Source: Cafeteria roenbergensis (lineage: Eukaryota; Sar; Bigyra; Bicosoecida; Cafeteriaceae). Taken from it: 64,000 bases of DNA. The notes beneath the pieces were generated by a model. It saw nothing but the letters and a program-made list of their open reading frames with translations, made no database searches and was not told where the DNA came from. The position numbers and the translations under genes are program-made. Shown in pieces: positions 54,962 to 64,000 of this stretch. The stretch's first letter is position 1; each line of letters begins with the position of its first letter. The stretch spans positions 124,001 through 188,000 of the forward strand of contig VLTN01000028.1 in the NCBI GenBank assembly GCA_008330645.1, given 5' to 3'.

Positions 54962-57900
54962 ATGGCCACTGCCGGAGCTGCTGGCGGCTCCGGCGCCGAC
55001 TCGCCAGCTGGCGTCAGGGATGCGCCAGACACCAGGGGCTTGCAGCGGCTGGCCGAGGACCTGCACGCCTGCGTCTCCATCCAGGACCGGTGAGGCGAGA
55101 GAGGCAGGGCGGCGTGGCAAGGTCACAGCGCGGCTGTGCTGGCCGGACGCAGGCCGCGCTTGGCAAGGGCGGCGGGCCTGCGCGGCGATTCGCTCGAGCG
55201 CTCGGAGATTGCCAAGCCCGGGAAAAGGCAGCAGCAGCAGGCGGGAAGCTGTCGGCCCGGCGCGCGTGTGCTTGGCGCCGCGCTGGCTCGCCTGGCGCCG
55301 CGCCGCGCCAGGACGGGAGCTGCGCGGGCCCCGAGCGGGCGGGCATGGCCTCCCCCACGCTGCCGCAGGCACTCGGGCGCTTGCAGCTGCGCCGAGGCCG
55401 ACTGACTCGCTGCCGGCCAGGGCAGACCCACCCCGCTCCCCGCCCAAGCGTCTGCCCACCGCCCGCCCCCGCCGCAGGGCGTTCCGCCTGTTCCGGTACC
55501 GCGCATGCTTCGTGGCGAGCGAGGCCGTGGACTGGATGGTGGAGTCCCGGCGGGCTCCAGGGCGCAACGAGGCTGTGCAGCTCGGTCGCCTGTTGCAGGC
55601 GAGCGGCTACGTGCATCACGTGGTGGACGACCACGACTTCAAGGACGAATTCTTGTATTTTCGCTTCTACTGCGGTGAGTCGCCCTCCTCGAGCAGCTAA
55701 CTCCGAGCACGCGGCAGCTCCCGCTGCGACGAGCTGCGCGGTGAAAGGGCTTGGCGCTTGCCGCCGCTTGTTGAAGCTGGGCAAAGGCTGCAAAAACACC
55801 GCGTGGCGCGCGCTTTAAGCTAGGCTCGTCTGACTCCAGAGCCCCGTGATTGCGCCCTCGGCCCATTGCGCGGCGCAGACGAGCCCGAGAGGCAGCCCGC
55901 GGGCGAATACCCGGGCGTGGTGCCCCTCCGCTCCCTGGTGGCGGCGGCCTCCAGCCCCTCAGGCCGCCGCAGCGCGGTCGTGCCCGCGGATGCGCCTTCG
56001 CTTGGCTCCCCTGAGGCAAGGGCGCTGCTTGCGAGCTCCAGTGCGGCCAAGGAGCTGGACACGACTGCCGGCAGGTCTCAACTTGCAGACCGCTTGGCGG
56101 GCGACAGGTCGCCCCCGCTGTCGCCAAGAACCGTCTTCTCGGCGTCCTCGATCGCATCGACCGCTGCTTCCGCGGGACCGCGCGCCCCTCCGGCTGGGAC
56201 CGTGGCTGGGCTCAGGGCCGCGCTGATGCCGCTTGCGGTTCGCCTTCGGGCGCGCCTCGACACTCGGGACCGCGTGTTTCACCTCAGAACGTACCGCAAC
56301 TCCTTTGTGGGGTCGCAGTGCGTGGATTTGCTAGTCCGCTGGGGGCTGGTTCCCTCCCGGGTCATGGCGGTGGCGCTGGGCAGGCAGTTGCTCGCGGCGC
56401 GATTCATCCACCACGTCGTGAGTCCGCTCCCCGCCTCCGCCCCGCGCCTCTCCGCCGCGCCGCCCGCTCCGCCTCTGCGCTCCCGCTGCGGCCACGTGGT
56501 CACAGGCGTTGCCGCAGCCTCGCGACGCAAATCAGCGCTGCTGTCGGCGGCGGCGATCCCATGCGAAAGCACGAGCGCTGTGTCTCAAGCCCCATCATTC
56601 GTGTGTTTTTGTGAACCGGGAAGCTGGCTGTCCCGCTCCGCCCGCAGTGTGATGACCACGACTTCCGCGACGGCGAGCTCTTTTACCGCTTCTTCGCTGA
56701 CGAGGACGACGAGGACGCCGCAACGCGCTTCTTCGCCTCGCCCATCCTGGACATTCCGACCCTCGCGAGACCCTCGCCTGTCGTGCCCAAGCTCTCCCGG
56801 GCGCCCCGCGCTCGGGGAACCGACCGCCCCTCCTGGCGAATCCCCTCGCACGTGGCCTGCAACAGCCCCATCACGGGCCTGGCGGTGAGCGACGCCCTGC
56901 AGTGGGCCATCGGCACGGCTGACCCCCTCGCCACCGCCTGGTGCCTGGGCGTGATGCGCCGGCGCGCCCGCTTCCTCGCCCTCTCGCGGCCCGGGGCGCG
57001 CCGCACCATCGCCGGCGCCGCCGCCACCCGCTTCGCCGCAATGCCCCCGTCAGCCCGCCGCGCGGAGCCAGGCACCCCCGAGTACCTCTGGCAGCCCTTT
57101 CCCGAGGGAAACCCCTGGGAGGAGATCCGCGCCGGCGACGGCGGCGCCCGCTGCCGCGTCTGGCGCCTCTCCGGCGATCGGGTGCACCAGCTCTACCGGG
57201 CAGAGGCGGTGGTCGACGCGTCGCTTGGCGACGCGCGGCTCTGCATCGCCAGCCTGGCCAACAGAGGCGTCTGGGACACGGCTTGCGAGGAGCCTCGGGT
57301 CATCGGCAGAGTGGACGTGGACCGCCGGGCGCTGGAGGCGGCCACCTGGGAGCAGCCCGGGTCCGGGGGCGATCCCCGCGCGGACGCGCTGGCAGGGTCG
57401 GGGGCTGGGTCGGTGTCCACGGGGTCGTCCGGCCGCAACTCAGTGCGCCTCGGCGCCAGCGAGCGGCCGGACCGGCAGCGCTCCGGCAGCGCTGCTGGGT
57501 CGGTGGGCTCGAACCTCAGCGGCGCCAGCGCTGGTGGCAGGGTCGCTGGTGCCGATGTTGGCGTCTCAGTCGCGAGCTCTCACCTGCAGGGGTCCACCGC
57601 GTCGTCCTCGTCGCTGGCAGGATCTGACGCCGACGGGCTCGGCCCGCTGGTGTCACTACCAGTGCCCCGCCGCGCTGGCCGCTCCACCACCTCGCCCATG
57701 TCCGTTGGGCGCGGCGCCAACTCACAGCAAGCCGCCAAGGAGCTGCGCAAGGCGGCGGTGGGCGAAACGGCCCGCCTGGTGCGGCTGATCGGGGCGGCGG
57801 AGGTGCTGCGCATTCTCGAGGGGGCAGTGCGGGTCTCTGCGCAGCAGACCGGGGCTGGAGGCGGCGCTGGAGGGGCAGCCGCTGACTCTGCCCCGTCGTC

Positions 57901-60900
57901 GCCCTCCTCGTCTCACTCCGCGTCCCCCCGCCGGAGAGACTTGACTCGCCCTGCCTCCCGAGCGCCCGCCATGTCGCCCGTGGGCAGCGCGGCCGAGGTG
58001 TCCAGTCCGGCTTCGCCAGCTCCGCCGAAGCAGGCAGCGGTGCCTGCGCTCGCAGCCGACGTCAGCGGCCTCACCGGCCGCCAGGACGAGCCCCTGCTTC
58101 ACGAAACTGTCGGCAGAATGATTCGCCGGTTCTTCGGGGGGGGAAAGGACTCCTCCGCCTCCTCGCCGACGTCATCGTCAGGGGCGGGGACAGGAGCGGC
58201 GAGCGGTGCCGGCGCTCAGTCGTCGGGGTCCCGGAGCAGGGGCGGGGGCAGCGGCACCAGCCGGCGAGTCGCTCCCGCCGACAGCTCCACGTCGCACGGC
58301 GGGCGGCTGTCCCCAGCGAGCGGGCCTAGCGGCGCGTCCGTCGCGAGCGGCAGCGGCAGCGGCAGCGGCAGCGGCAGCGGCAGCAGCGCAGGCCGAGCTG
58401 GGGCCACGGAGCAGGGGACGGGGGGCGGAGCTGCCGCCGCCGCCAGGGCTCGCCGCGGGGTCGGCGCGGCCGTTGCCAGCGGCGACGGCAGCGGGCGAGC
58501 CGGCGGCTTCCCGACCGCGGCTTCTGCTCGGGCCGCGTCTGCCTCCGTGCTCCGCCGCCACCCGGCAATGCCGCTCAGCGGCCCGATGGTGGGCGGCTCG
58601 GGCCAGGGCGGGCTTCCGCTGTCGGGCTCTGCTGACTCGCTAGCGAGCCTTGGCCACGACGGGCTTGCTCTGCCGGGCGACGATCTCGGCATCGAGGAGG
58701 ACGCCCATCACCCGGGCAGCCGGAGGGGTCACGGCGGACGCCACGCCAGGCCGCGTGGCGGGTCGGAGACGCTGCGGCCCGGGTCGCCTTCGCACCGGGT
58801 GGGCAGAGACTCCGCGGGCGTGGACGCGTCGGCGGTACGGCGGCTGTCCTCGGCCACCGAGTCGTCGGGGAACTCGTCCGGCTCTGCCGGCGTGGCCACG
58901 TCGTCGTGGGGCTACCACGACGGCCCCACGGACCAGACGGTTCTTGCGTCGCTGGTTGGCGGCGGCGCAGGAGGAATCCAGCCTGCTGCGGGCGCGACCC
59001 ACTCGCCGTCCGCGGCGGCTGCTGCCGCGCTGGGCGCCGCAGCGAGGGGGGAGGGCCTCCCCCACTCGGGCCAGTGGCCTTCGGACACGCCCGAGGCGCG
59101 GGCAAGCAAGCTCGACAGCCTTGGCTCTGCCCGTCGTCGGAGCTTTCCGAGAATCATTCACCGGCGAATGCGCCCTCTTGCCATTTTCGTGGCGCCTCGC
59201 GACGCCGTCACCATCCAGGACGCTCACGCAGGCGCCATCCTCCTCGGGGAGGACGGAAGGGCCCTCGCGGGGCCCCCCCACGGGACCATCACGCAGCCAG
59301 GGGCCTGCGGAGGCGCTGCTCCCAGGGCCGGGTCGGCTGCGACGGAGGCGGCTGGATCGGCGTCGCAGCCGCGCGGCTCCACTGGCGAGGCCTCGGCCTC
59401 CACGCTGGGCCAGCCCCCCTGCCTTCCTGCGGCCTCGACTCCCTTCTTTACCCACTTGGAAGTGTCAGTGCAGCACTCGGAGCAGCGAAACCCCTCCCCC
59501 TCCAGGGCCGTCCGGGCCGAGGTCGTCCTTGAGTGTTGGTCTTTCTTCGACGTCAGCACGGGTGCCGTGGGGCCGGAGGGCGAGAAGCCCCGCACGCTGG
59601 TCGTGCTGACGTCCTGCTTGTTCCCAGGGCCGCTCCCCATGTGGCTGAGCAACACGCTGCTGGACGCACAGGCGGCGGGGCCCGTGGAGAGGCTGGCCGG
59701 TGCGCTGCGGATGCTTTCGAACGCGAGGCGCCGGCAGCGCGAGGCGGCGGGCGGAGGCAGGCACGCCGGCCGCCCCTCCCGCGGTGGTAGCGACGCGGCC
59801 GCCCGTGGCCGGCGGGGCCACCGGCCTGGCGCCTCGACAGGGGACAGCTCCGCCATCCGGTCGGACGCCTCGGCGGGCTCGCGCGGCTACGACCAGGACG
59901 GTGCGACGTCCGACGGCAGAGCGGTCCGCGGCCGCAGAGACGCAGCTGGCACAGGGGCCACGGGGGCGGAGCCCCCTGCGGCCGCCTCCGGCCGCGGCGG
60001 GCGCAGCCGCGAAGTCGCGACCGGCAAGAAGCGGCCGTCGAGCCCGGACGCCGCCGCTGTGTTCCGGCACACGAGCCACGCTGCCGCGCGGGCGCGGGAG
60101 GAGCTCGAGGCGGGAGGGGCGGCGGGCGACGCCGCGAGCCGCGCCGCATCCAGGGCCGTGTCGCCGTCCTCCGTGCCTGGCACCGAGGGCGGTCCCATGT
60201 CCGTGGCGGGCACGACGGGGCCCTCCAGCCTCCCCTGGGCCAACCCCTTCATGGCAAGCAGCCCCGGGACCGGGGGCGTGGACGTGCGTGCGGCCACGGG
60301 CTCGGAGGGCAGCAGCCTCAAGAGCACGGCCGACCCGTTGGCGGCGGCCGCCGCCGCCACTGCTGCCGGGAAGCGCGCGGCAGCCGCTGTGCTGGCTCGC
60401 TACGCGGAGGCCGAGGCGCCCACGTCGTCGGAGAGCGACCTCGGGTCGGACTCCGGGTCGGACACCGGCACGGGCCGTGGTCGTAGGGGCACCCGCAGCG
60501 GAGCCGGCGGCGACGACGAAGACTTCGACGATGAGGACAACGCGACGGAAGGCCGGTCGGCCGGGCGTGGCGACCGCGACCGTGACCGCAGCTCCCCCGC
60601 CTCGGGGGGCGTTTCCGAGTTTGGAAGGGGGGGCAAACGCATGAGCCGGGCCGCCAAGAGCCTCCTGGCGGACAACGCGATCAGGGACGTCACCGGGACC
60701 AGCGCGGCGCCCGTCGTCGCCCGCCGCTCTGCGCTGTCGGGCACGAGCTCTGCCGCCACCGGGGCTTCCTCGCAGCCGGGCTCGAGGCAGTCGAGCGGGG
60801 TGTCGCCGACGGCGGCTGCAGCAGGCGCTGCTGCAGCGGCTGCGCTGCCCGTCCCTCCCGCGCCTCGCCCTCCTCGCCTGAGCGACTTTGACGTTCTCGC

Positions 60901-62398
60901 CGTCCTTGGCAGGGGCGGCTACGGCAAGGTGATGCAGGTGCGCCATCGGCCCTCCGGCGCCGTGTTTGCGATGAAGGTCCTTCGCAAGTCATCGCTCGTC
61001 AAGCGAGGCCAGGTCGCCCGCACGCTCACCGAGCGCGACATCCTCGCCTCGGCCGCGCACCCCTTCGTCGTGGGGCTGCGCTGCGCGATGCAAACGTCGC
61101 GCAAGCTTTACCTCTGTATGGACTTTGTGGCGGGGGGTGACTTCTTCACGCTCCTCTCTCGCCGCGGAGCCGTGGCCGAGCGACGCGCCCGCGTCTACGT
61201 TGCGGAGCTGGTCCTGGCTTTGGCGTACCTGCACTCGCGGGGGGTCGTCTACCGCGACCTCAAGCCCGAAAACGTCCTGCTGGACGCAGAGGGCCATGTG
61301 AAGCTCGCCGACTTTGGCCTCAGCCGGCTCCCCGTGCGCCGCTCCCTCTCGGGTCTGCCGCTTGGCGTTGCCAAAGGCATGGGCTCGGAGCGTGAGCCGC
61401 CCGCGCCGTCGGACCCCGCCGCCGATGACGAGGACTCGGTTGCGGCCGCCGCGCTCGTCGCTGGACTCTCGCCTGGGCAGGTGGTGCGCTCAGTGGGCCC
61501 GACGGAGCAGTCGTTCAGCTTCTGCGGCACGGAGCAATACATGGCGCCCGAGGTGCTGCTGCAGTCCGGGCACACCGCCACGTGTGACTGGTGGTCTCTG
61601 GGAATCTTCCTCAGCGGTGAGCGCGGGCACGTTGCCGTCGCATTGTTCGCGCCGTGGGCAGCGCGCCACAGGTTGCCTCTCCCTGCGCTTGCCTGGCTCG
61701 CCGCCTGCGTGAAGCCTCGCCTTGTCCAGTTGCCCGGCGCCGCGCCCCTCCCCCCCCCCCTCTTCCCCAGCCCGCCGCGTCCTGTGCCAGCGCCTGCCAA
61801 CGGACGGCTCTGTCGCTTGTTTCCCCCTCCCTGTCTCGCAGAGCTCCTCACCGGCCAGCACCCGTTCCGTGGCGACAGCCACTACAACACCCTGCGCAAC
61901 ATGGTGCACCCTGCAGTGCAACCGATGACCCTCGGGCTCGTGTCCGCCGAGGCGGCCTCCCTCCTCGCAAGCCTCCTCACTCGAGAGCCCAAGCACCGGC
62001 TCGGCAGCCCCGAGTCCGGAGGCGCCCTCGCGATCACCCGCCACCCCTGGTTCGCGGGTCTCGACTGGCACGCCGTCTACCGCCGGGAGGTGTTGCCCGG
62101 CTACCGCCCGCCCACGGCGTCCCCAGCCGACACGTCCCTGTTCGATTCCGAGTTCACGAGGGAATCTCCCATCGACTCCGTGGCATCGTCGGTGGGCGAC
62201 GGGCTGGCGTACGAGCAGCGCCGCCTCCGGGCGCCCATGGAGGACGACGTGGCTGGCGGCAGCGCCCTCGGAGAAGCAGAGCCCCTCGTGCGAGGCGCCT
62301 CGCCGACGCCTGGCGCCGACGGTGAGGGCGCCTCCCTGTCGGCGGATGGCACCCCGCTGTGGTACTTCCCTCGCTGGGAAGTGGCTCTGCAGCCTTAG
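54962..62398 (+). CDS. DEP-DEP-START-AGC serine/threonine protein kinase
   Basis: Five exons (54962-55089, 55478-55674, 55879-56417, 56648-61616, 61842-62398) give 2129 aa, with every junction GT-AG and in phase. DEP1 covers residues 43-108 (FVASEAVDWMV, FKDEFLYFRFY). DEP2 covers about 230-305 and is itself split by an intron (FVGSQCVDLLVRWG, FRDGELFYRFF). A START-like lipid-binding domain is divided: first part about 430-515, second part about 1120-1313 (LAIFVAPRDAVTIQDA, LFPGPLPMWLSNTLLD). The kinase (about 1700-2020) has GRGGYGKV, AMKVL, YRDLKPEN, DFGLS and FCGTEQYMAPE, all catalytic residues present, plus a 60-residue activation-loop insert. An AGC tail (LFDSEFTRESP) follows, but no clear hydrophobic motif. 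Membrane-lipid-responsive signalling is inferred from the domains. Confidence 0.88.
58346..58385 (+). repeat. AGCGGC repeat (Ser-Gly) in DEP kinase
   Basis: About seven AGCGGC hexamers encode a Ser-Gly run inside the disordered insert that splits the START-like domain. Confidence 0.85.
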
Positions 62399-62857
62399 TC
62401 GCGGCCGGCGCGCTTGTCGGCGCGGCCGCTTTCTTCGCTGCTGCGTGAACTGCTCCGTGTGCCGCGTGCGGTGTGCCGGGTGGAACTGTGCAACTGTACC
62501 CGTTGCAGCTTCGCGCGGTGCGGGCGACATGCACGTGCTGCCGCCGTCTGTAGTTTGCTTGCCACTCGCCAGGCGCCGCATCGGGACTCGGAACGCGACG
62601 GCGCAGCGCACGTGTGCCGACGTCCGGCCGCGCATGGTGAGAGAGAGGCCCTGGGCGAGGCCTCAGCGGGAAACGAAGGCAGAGCCCGTCGCTCGTTGCG
62701 ATGAAACGTTGCTGCGCGATTGCGCAGAGCGCTGAGGCACACACACGAGCAAACGCAATCCACACGAACCAACGGCATGCAGCCGCAGGGTGCAGGCGAC
62801 GAGGCGAGGGGCGGGGCGAAGAGCAGGAGGGCCCACGCGCGAGATGGGCAGCGGGCC
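62399..62857. other. Convergent intergenic region, kinase / TPH protein
   Basis: These 459 bp should hold the 3' UTRs of two convergent genes. No gene or repeat is recognised. Confidence 0.4.
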
Positions 62858-64000
62858 TCACTCGACCATGGGCTTGCGCCTGCGATGGCCGTCGTCCTTG
62901 GGGGGCTCCGCGAGCAGCTTCTCCACGCGACGCTGGTAGCGCTCCTCCTCGCGCTCCTGCAGCTTGCCCTCGAGGTACTCGAGCTGCGCCTCGCGAGCGC
63001 GCATGGCCTCCCGCCGGGCGATCTGCGCTGCGTTGTCGCGGCGCTGCTGCTCCGCCCGCTCGCGGATTGCGCGCCGGCGGTTGTCGTCGTCGATCGCGAG
63101 GCGCCTGTCGCGCTCTGCCGTGGCCTGGCGCATGCGCTCGTCCTCCGCTGCCTCCGCCGCTCGCCTGTCGGCCAGCTCTGCCCTCTGCCGCTCCCTGGTG
63201 CGAGCGACCTCTTCATCGAGGAGCCGCTTGGCCTCCGCCTGCGCTGCCCAGACCGCCTCTCGCTTGGCCCACTCCTTCTCCTGGTACGCTGCGAAGAACT
63301 GGTCGAACTTGTCGCCGGCCTCCGCCTCAACGGCCATCTGCCGCTCCAGGGCCCCCCTGTGTGCCCTCGCCTCCGCCCTGCGAGCCTCTGCCGCAGCGCG
63401 CTCGGCTTCAGCCTGCCGCTGCTCGCGCTCCACAATGCTGGCGATGCGCGATCGGTCCCGGTCCGCCTCCTCTGCCGCCTGCCGCCTGAGGACCTCTTCC
63501 GCCCTGGCGTTGGCCTCCCGCGTTCGCGCCAGCTCCTCCCGGGCCGCTCGCTTGCGCTCCGCCGCCGCAGCCTCGGCCTCCTCCGCCTCTCTCCGCCACC
63601 GCTCCAACGCGTCTTCGTCTGCCGCGGCGGCGTGGCCCACCGCCCTCCGGTGGAGCTCCTGCTTCACCGCCACCTGCGCGTCAAGCTCGACCCGGAGGCG
63701 GGCCTCTGCGGCCTTGCGGGTGCGCAAGCGCTCCGCCGCCTTGGCCTCCTCCTCCTGTGACCTGGCCAGAATCGCCAGCTCCTGCGCTCTGTCGGCCGCC
63801 TTCTCTTCGCGGGTGCGCGTCACCTTGTCTCGGAGCTGCGCCACGCGGTCGTCGGCCATGCGCTGAGCGAGAATGGCCGAGTCGCGGGCGCGCAGCAGGT
63901 CGCTGCCCTGGCGGAAGCGCCTCATTTCGAGCTCTTCGGCCTGGCGGCGGCGCTCGGCCTCGTTGCGGGCCTTGAGTTCGCGCGCCTTGGCGAACAGCCG
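62858..64000 (-). CDS. TPH-type coiled-coil protein (CFAP53/CFAP45-like), 5' end outside window
   Basis: The frame is open from the right edge to the TGA at 62858, about 380 residues of the C-terminal part. It is almost pure charged coiled coil with Arg/Glu/Ala heptads (KAADRAQELAILARSQEEE, KRLLDEEVARTRERQRAEL, AQLEYLEGKLQEREEERYQR), as in the trichohyalin-plectin-homology domain of ciliary proteins CFAP53, CFAP45 and MNS1. A less charged stretch, GDKFDQFFAAYQEKEW, breaks the coil midway. Family members lie inside axonemal doublet microtubules. Coiled coils align easily by chance, so the specific orthologue is open. The tail ends HRRRKPMVE. Confidence 0.65.
   Translation of the reverse strand, partial: RLFAKARELKARNEAERRRQAEELEMRRFRQGSDLLRARDSAILAQRMADDRVAQLRDKVTRTREEKAADRAQELAILARSQEEEAKAAERLRTRKAAEARLRVELDAQVAVKQELHRRAVGHAAAADEDALERWRREAEEAEAAAAERKRAAREELARTREANARAEEVLRRQAAEEADRDRSRIASIVEREQRQAEAERAAAEARRAEARAHRGALERQMAVEAEAGDKFDQFFAAYQEKEWAKREAVWAAQAEAKRLLDEEVARTRERQRAELADRRAAEAAEDERMRQATAERDRRLAIDDDNRRRAIRERAEQQRRDNAAQIARREAMRAREAQLEYLEGKLQEREEERYQRRVEKLLAEPPKDDGHRRRKPMVE

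Noticed and set aside
1-64000. Mobile or virus-derived elements, CRISPR arrays, prokaryotic insertions
   Set aside because: No integrase, reverse transcriptase, transposase, capsid-like gene, terminal repeat or spaced direct-repeat array was noticed, and base composition shows no sharp AT-rich island.

Overview
The window is nuclear DNA of a GC-rich, intron-bearing, gene-dense protist that builds cilia. Genes are compact, with short GT-AG introns (about 100-340 nt, one of 727 nt) and tight intergenic gaps. Many proteins carry long Ala/Gly/Ser-rich disordered inserts. Cilia are indicated by a CFAP410 homologue, a FAM166/CIMIP2-like microtubule inner protein candidate and a TPH-type coiled-coil protein. 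A four-domain voltage-gated Ca channel, a CLASP-type TOG protein and a LIN37-like protein fit a flagellated unicell such as a stramenopile or a green or haptophyte-like lineage. The sequence alone does not settle which, and I see no plastid gene.

Layout, left to right: CLASP-like TOG protein (+, 52-3147); CFAP410 (+, 3370-4470); membrane sulfotransferase-like/JmjC fusion (-, 4771-7733), divergent from a four-domain Ca channel (+, 8295-17163); two identical tRNA-Gly(UCC) genes (-, 17502-17572 and 18252-18322); HAD hydrolase (-, 18917-19929), divergent from a karyopherin-type HEAT protein (+, 20258-25196); unidentified protein (+, 25607-29233); ankyrin gene built from eleven near-identical exon+intron units (+, 29408-33003); LIN37-like protein (-, 33206-34816); MFSD5-type transporter (-, 35242-36928); unidentified acidic/coiled-coil protein (-, 37527-40910), divergent from adenylate kinase 2 (+, 41909-43137); ubiquitin-specific protease with a split catalytic domain (-, 43542-48748); IPGYTGHV-motif axonemal candidate (-, 49095-49967), divergent from a secreted protein (+, 50456-52169); mitochondrial-type ABCB half transporter (+, 52507-54543); DEP-DEP-START-AGC kinase (+, 54962-62398); and a TPH coiled-coil protein that runs off the right edge (-, 62858-64000).

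Exon structures were rebuilt by hand. Each junction was accepted only when GT and AG, codon phase and family alignment agreed. Five predicted introns (in CFAP410, the protein at 25607, the LIN37-like gene, MFSD5 and the DEP kinase) are multiples of three and stop-free, so a simple ORF call would wrongly read through them.

There is no operon-like logic. The repeated theme is divergent pairs sharing 330-1000 bp promoters. The most unusual items are the JmjC/sulfotransferase membrane fusion, the DEP-DEP-START-AGC kinase whose START domain is split by about 600 residues, and the freshly amplified ankyrin exon array. I see no retroelement, virus-derived element or CRISPR array.
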